Shown: positions 58,801 through 64,000 of the stretch, in pieces
Numbering within the stretch: position 1 is the stretch's first letter
Layout: each line of letters begins with the position of its first letter
Assembly: GCF_031877795.1 (NCBI RefSeq)
Contig: NC_133940.1
Span: forward strand, 4,527,985-4,591,984
Direction: 5' to 3'
Source: Strix aluco
Lineage: Eukaryota; Chordata; Aves; Strigiformes; Strigidae
Length of the DNA stretch: 64,000 nucleotides
Program-made: the position numbers and the translations under genes
The notes under the pieces: generated by a model
What the model was told of the DNA's origin: nothing
Database searches by the model: none
What the model saw: only the letters and a program-made list of their open reading frames with translations

Positions 58801-61800
58801 AGATGTGACAAAAGCAATCCACAGCCTGGCCTTGATTTACCAGTTCTTGGAGGGCACAAAGGGAATTCCCTGTGGGTGCGGGCATGGTGCTTGCTGACCT
58901 TTGAAGAGATCCATCCTGTGGCATTTTGCAGGGACTCTGGCAAGCGATGGGAACAATGACGCGCAGCAAGAGTTTGTGATGCTCTTCGCAGTGTTTGATG
59001 AAGGTAATAATTACCCTGTTGACTAGTGTCAGCCCCTGAATTCAGCCTGGACTGGGGTGCATGCTTTGGCCATGGTGTGAGTCCAGCTCTCCCATGCCAT
59101 GCCCTGGCCTTGTTCCCATCACACAGGCTAAAGCTGCGGGGGAGTAATGCCCTGTCACCTGAAATGGTCAGCACCACGTTCATGCAGAGCTGTCGCCAGG
59201 TCTGTTGTAGATTTCCAACAGGCACCACACATCTGACCTCCCTGGATTTTGGCTTTCATACTGTTTCCACCCAGTGGGAAGGTTTCCTTTTTCTTTGAAA
59301 CGCTCTCAAGTGAAAGCTGACTGCATCCTCCTCTCTCCACAGGGAAAAGCTGGTACTCTGAGCCCAGCTCCCCGGCAGTTCCTCAGCCCCTGCCTCACAA
59401 CAGGACAGAGCTGCACACCATCAATGGCTACATCAATGGCTCCCTGCCTGGTGAGTCCTAGTGTGCTGGGGATGGAGGTCATGGGAGGTTCTTCCTAGAA
59501 GTGTAGCCAGGTCTGTAAACTCAAGGTGTCTTGTGAAAGGGTGTGAAAAGAGGCATCAAGAGGAGTTTCCAGGTGATGGATCTGTTAGGCTGTATTCATC
59601 CCAGAGGGACCATCACATCTCAACTCTTTGATCTGCCTTGCCCATTTACAGTGGGACAGGACCTGTTTCCAGCTGTATGTGTTGCCAAGGGGAGCTGACC
59701 TTCTCGGATATCTCCAGGAATAGTGCTGGTAGCAAAGAGTTTCATCTCTTGTAGCCCTGTGAATGAGGCTGGAGGTAGCATTGAAGGGAAAATTCAGCTG
59801 TCACAAGCCTGGGTCTGACAACACACCTCTGCAGGATTTGAGGAATAGAATCATTTAGGTTGGAAAAGACCCTTAAGACCATCAAGTCCAGCCATAAACC
59901 TAACACTGCCAAGTCCATCACTGAACTATGTCACTAAGTGCCACATCTACACATCTTTTAAATACCTCCAGGGATGGTGACTCAACCAATTCCCTGGGCA
60001 GCCTGTTCCAGAGTTTGATAACTCTTGCAGTGAAGACATTTTTCCTAATATCCAACCTAAACTTCTCCTGGCACAACTTGAGGCCGTTTCCTCTTGTCCT
60101 ATCACTTGCTACTTAGGAGAAGAGACCAACACCCACCTCAATACAATCTCCTTTCAGGTAGTTGTAGAGAGCAACAAGGTCTCCCCTGAGCTTCCTTTTC
60201 TCCAGAAAAGCAAAAGAAAATGTCATTTGTGGTCTCAGTGAAAAAAAAAAGTTGACATTTTCTGATCTTCTTCTGGGAAAAGGTCCACAGATGCCTGAGA
60301 GTGAAGAATCTCCAAGGCAAACTGGGAAACACTGTCAGGAGAGTCACTACCATCAGCAACCTTGGTGACCCACACCCTGAAACCTCCCACTTGGGTCTGG
60401 TTTTTCTCCAATAAATGGCAAAAGCAGAACTCCCCTGAATTCCCCATCCTGGTGGATCCATGGAGCTTAAGAGCTGAGTAGACCTCATGGTCAGCTGCTG
60501 TGCCTGCACAGTGGGTTTCCCCTTGAGAAGGTACCCACCTCTGCCCAACAAACCCCTGTCTGGCTGCAGGACCTGGCCTGAGAGGTGTCTGATGAAGAGG
60601 TGGCAATGGAGAGCTGAGGGCCTCAGGACGGAGCCTCCATCCTGTCTCCTCCTGGGCCCTTGGGATCCATTCCAGTCACCTATTGCATGCAGTGCCAAAA
60701 AGAAGTGCTTGACTCCGTATCTGACTTTGTTTGGCTTCAGCTTCCAGGAACTTGTTCTTGTTATTCACTTCCCTGCTAGATTACAAAGCCCTTCAGCACA
60801 CACTAATTTCTCCCCGGGAAAATATTTTTACAATGCAATCAAGTCCTCTCCCATTTCCTAAGCACACAAAGCTCTTTGAGTGTCTCTGAGGAAGGAATTT
60901 TCTCCAGCCTTCAAATAATCCTGGTGACCTCTCTCTGCCCTTCTTTGGGTATTTTAACTACTGCTGAGTATGTGCTGGAGCCCTGCCTCAGAGACAATGT
61001 TTTAGTATCATCAGGCTTGCCAGTGTTGTGATCACACAAATGATTCTCCTTTCCAGTTCCCAGTTCCCCTATTTTTAGAGTCGAGGAACACATCTACCTC
61101 TTTTGCCACTGCATCCCGCTGTGAGCTCCCATCAGCAACCTCCCAAAGCCCTTGCCATAGTCCCCCACTCTGTAAATCTAGTCATATCTCAGGGGGATGT
61201 TGTGGCCTGCACCTCTGTTTTACTCAGACGGTCCACGTTCACATGTGACTTCTCCAGCTTGAAGCCACCAACTTGTGGGGCAGGGGACTCTACTCACCAC
61301 ATGTCATTCTCTGAGTCTATAACACCAAGAGCTGGGACGAGGGATGGACACAGTGCTGACGCCTCAGTGCTTTCCCTCTCTCCTGGCAGGACTCACACTG
61401 TGCCTCAAGAAGCAGGTCCACTGGCACGTGATTGGGTTGGGCACTGGGCCAGAAGTTCACTCCATCTTCTTCGAAGGCCACACATTCCTGGTGAGAAGCC
61501 ACCGTGTCAGCAGCCTAGAAATCTCCCCTGCCACGTATCTCACAGCCCAGACCATGCCAGGAACAGCTGGCTGGTTTCGGATGTTCTGCCAGATACTGTC
61601 CCATCAGCAAGGTAACATTATTCTGCAAGAGCTCAGGGGAAAAGTTCAGGGGATGGCCTGGTCTCAGGTTTCTATGCAGTGCTGCAGCTCCAAGGCCCCT
61701 CCTGCTCCATAGTCTTATACCCATGTGCAGCATACCCCAGGATGGCATAGGTTGACCCATGCAATGGCCCGTTTGATGGGGACAGTAGTGGAGAGGACAT

Positions 61801-63366
61801 CTCCCAGGCAGAGCCTGGGGGAGCACAAGCCTGTGCTGTCATGTCAGTGTGACCCTTTCTGTTTGGCTTGGCCGAACCCAGCTGGCATGGAGGCCATTGT
61901 GAAGGTGGAGGAGTGTCTGGAGGAGCGCCTGGTGAAGATGGGGAAGCCGTCAGATGAGCCAGAGGACATGGAATACCCTGAAGAAGATGAGGAAACTTAT
62001 CATGTGATCCAAGTGCGCTCTTTTGCCAAAGAGAGTCCTGTGACCTGGACTTACTACATTGCAGCTGAGGAAATGGACTGGGACTATGCCCCCATGAAGC
62101 CAGTGTCTCTGGACAGGTGAGAGCGAGCATGTGTGCCCATGAAGCTCCTCCTCAAGGCAGCCCTGCCAGATCTTCCCCAGAAATTTATTTTCCTTCTGCC
62201 CAACCTGGACAGTTTTGTTCTTCCTTATTAATGCTAAGAGGATGGATGCAGGATAAGGATGGTCTTGGGAAAGTCATGGGAAGGCAGGGCCTGGCTTTGC
62301 TCTATTTTACCAAATGCACCACAGAGGCATTCGTCTCCAGGGCATTTGTCTCTCTGTTGCCCAGGTCTCTGGGGTCAGCCTCTTCTAAGCAGACAGCAAC
62401 ACCTGGTGACCCTTCTCACCCTCCAGCCAGGAGGGCCTGCATAGCAAGGACATGTGCCCACTGCTCCAGAGTGTGGGTCTCCTTGCCCTGTCTGGAAGGA
62501 CCTGCTCTAGATGGTAGAGACAATTAGCCCCTGCTGCTGCCCCACTTCTTGGAGGGAGAGGTGACGCAAGTGTGATACGTCAGCAGAAGTACCTTAGTCA
62601 GCACTGCATGGCGATGACACTTGTCACCAGTCCCGACGTCACTCTGCTGACACAGGCTGTGTGAGCTGGGGCTGGCTTGGTAGCGGGGTCACTGGGTTCT
62701 GCCCTAGATGAGGATCCTAGCCAGCAGCCACCGGAGCAAGGCATGCAGAGCAGAAATCCCTACCTGCAGCCCCTTGCAGGGTAAGCCAGAGGAGGTGTCC
62801 TCTCCAGCTTGGGGCTGGCCTTGCTCCTGGGAAGGAGCTGTGATGATCAAGAAAAGGGAGCTGCTCTCTTGCCTTATGCCCATATACAGGAGGTGTTCCC
62901 AGACACAGGAAAACCTGCCATGCTCTCAGCTCTCAGTCACTCCAAGAAAAGGCAGTGTCAGGCAAGGCTGCTACTGTGCAACCTAGTTGAAGCTTTCTCC
63001 ATTAAAGAAGCACTGAATTACTTGAAACATTGTTCCCTGGGATGCATATTGTGATTGCAGGGATGGGTGTCCCCACTGTGCACTGGTAGTCCCCAGACAG
63101 CTGTGTGGGTCCTTGGATGATGGAAGGTCTTGCTCTGGTTCTGACAGCATCCCACATGTGGCCGTTTGCTCTTTCTCTGCCTTGCCTGCAGAAACATCTC
63201 GAGCCTGTTTCTGGAGGCTGGCCCTCAGCGGATTGGTTCAAAGTATAAGAAAGTGCTGTTTGTGGAGTATGAGGATGCAACCTTCAAGAAGCGCAAGGTG
63301 TCAGACCAACTGGACAAGGGAATTCTAGGGCCTGTCATTAAGGGGGAGGTCGGAGATGAGTTTAAG
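52847..63366 (+). CDS. F8: F8, coagulation factor VIII (5' part, runs off the window)
   Basis: Secreted multicopper-oxidase-like cofactor of factor IXa in blood clotting. Exons: 52847-52995, 56673-56797, 57083-57205, 57710-57922, 58932-59003, 59343-59450, 61390-61611, 61882-62116, 63192-63366. They total 474 codons, all phases match, and the last ends at a GTAAGA donor, so coding continues beyond the window. A hydrophobic signal peptide ([18 protein letters not shown]) precedes [15 protein letters not shown], the A1 start. A1 includes [37 protein letters not shown] and [19 protein letters not shown]. Paired cysteines match human A1. NRT and NGS are possible N-glycosylation sites. The acidic a1 linker ([18 protein letters not shown]) leads to VIQVR|SFAK, the counterpart of the human Arg372 thrombin site, then A2 begins. 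Exons 3, 4 and 7 have the human lengths (123, 213, 222). Confidence 0.96.
52996..56672 (+). other. F8 intron 1
   Basis: About 3.7 kb; the human F8 intron 1 is many times longer. No exon, repeat or RNA gene was recognised in it. Confidence 0.6.
59451..61389 (+). other. F8 intron 6, with a CR1 insertion
   Basis: About 1.9 kb containing a minus-oriented CR1 at 59,846-60,225. No other feature was recognised in the remainder. Confidence 0.6.
59846..60225 (-). mobile_element. CR1 LINE 3' end in F8 intron 6
   Basis: Starts with the reversed CR1 terminus (TAGAATCATTTAGGTTGGAAAAG) and runs about 380 bp into the ORF2 C-terminal region, ending around CTTTTCTCCAG. It is antisense to F8 and closer to the 39,163 copy than to the 3,771/44,085 group. 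The family's conserved region is shortened and shows stops. Confidence 0.88.
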
Positions 63367-64000
63367 GTAAGAGAGAAATGGCTTTCCACAAAGAGGGACT
63401 GGAAAGGGAGACTTCAAAGCTTGATGCTGCTCCTCCTAATAGCTCTTGGTTTGTGGCTAAGGTCTGACATAAGTCCTTGAGGTACTCTATCATGTTCGGT
63501 AATGTCCAAGGTTCACCAGAAAGGCAAATGTTACTGAAAGCCAAAGCTAAATACTCTCGGTGAGATCAGCAGAGATGCACAGGATAAGGCCCAGTGCCCT
63601 TGATTTGACTTCACTGCAGGCATTTTAGGAATTGTGTGAATTAATCCATGACACATGTCATCCAGCACCTTCCTGTGAGGCAGGAGTGTCCTCTCATCCT
63701 CTACTCTTCTCCATCTGTGTGCTCTTGCCATACGTGTTGGGGACTGTCGCTTGTGTCTCCCCACGTGCCTCTGCTGACCACTTGACTTGTTTGCTGCTAG
63801 GAGGAATGGGATGGTTTCCAGGAACTTCACATTTCTGGTCCCTGCCTGAGCTTCCCTATGCAGCTGTGGGCATGGAGCTGAAGGCAATGTCTGTGGCAAA
63901 GCCCTGACACAGCTATTTAGAGAAATAAATGAAAGGCTTCATGCGGTGAAGTGGGGAGCACTTTGAAACTGTTGACTGCTGTGCATACTTAGTGTCTTGG
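63367..64000 (+). other. F8 intron 9 (partial)
   Basis: Sequence after the exon 9 donor up to the window edge. No further F8 exon is visible; the next (rest of A2) lies outside. Confidence 0.6.

Overview
The window looks like a piece of a bird genome. It has many CR1 LINE 3' ends, avian ERV-L-type LTRs, compact introns, GC-rich minisatellites, and a gene order matching the human Xq28 block BRCC3 / MTCP1 / CMC4 / FUNDC2 / F8. I cannot name the species from sequence alone.

Layout. (1) 1-16,000 is a transposon graveyard with no host gene I can support. An ERV-L fossil (+) is split by three solo LTRs, one of which is itself split by a CR1. A gammaretrovirus-like (class I) fossil lies on the - strand and is split by another CR1. 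There are further CR1 pieces, four tandem-repeat tracts and a separate ERV-L fragment. (2) 16,000-18,300 is the 3' flank of BRCC3 and carries one copy of a ~300-bp duplicated segment. (3) 18,300-24,024 is BRCC3 (-), with 8 coding exons giving 261 aa and a U12-type AT-AC intron. (4) 24,025-24,494 is a GC-rich bidirectional promoter driving BRCC3 to the left and the MTCP1/CMC4 pair to the right. (5) 24,495-34,990 holds MTCP1 (3 coding exons, 108 aa, one GC-AG intron) and then CMC4 (2 coding exons, 75 aa), both +. (6) 35,016-43,784 is FUNDC2 (-, 5 coding exons, 152 aa), which ends tail-to-tail with CMC4 and has a CpG-island promoter. (7) 44,400-52,846 is intergenic, with one unexplained open stretch on the - strand near 46.4-46.8 kb. 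(8) 52,847 to the right edge is the 5' part of coagulation factor VIII (F8, +): nine exons cover the signal peptide, the A1 domain, the acidic a1 linker with its thrombin site, and the start of A2. The rest lies outside the window.

The genes do not form one pathway. BRCC3 is a K63-specific deubiquitinase of the BRCA1-A and BRISC complexes. MTCP1 is a TCL1-family AKT co-activator. CMC4 is a small twin-cysteine mitochondrial protein. FUNDC2 is a mitochondrial outer-membrane protein. F8 is a secreted clotting cofactor. What links them is conserved synteny, shared promoters and convergent ends. I found no convincing new multi-gene system. The most interesting signals are the splice-site chemistry of BRCC3 and MTCP1, the BRCC3 start-codon/YY1 element, the identical 256-bp duplication, the unexplained - strand frame near 46.5 kb, and the layered insertions on the left.
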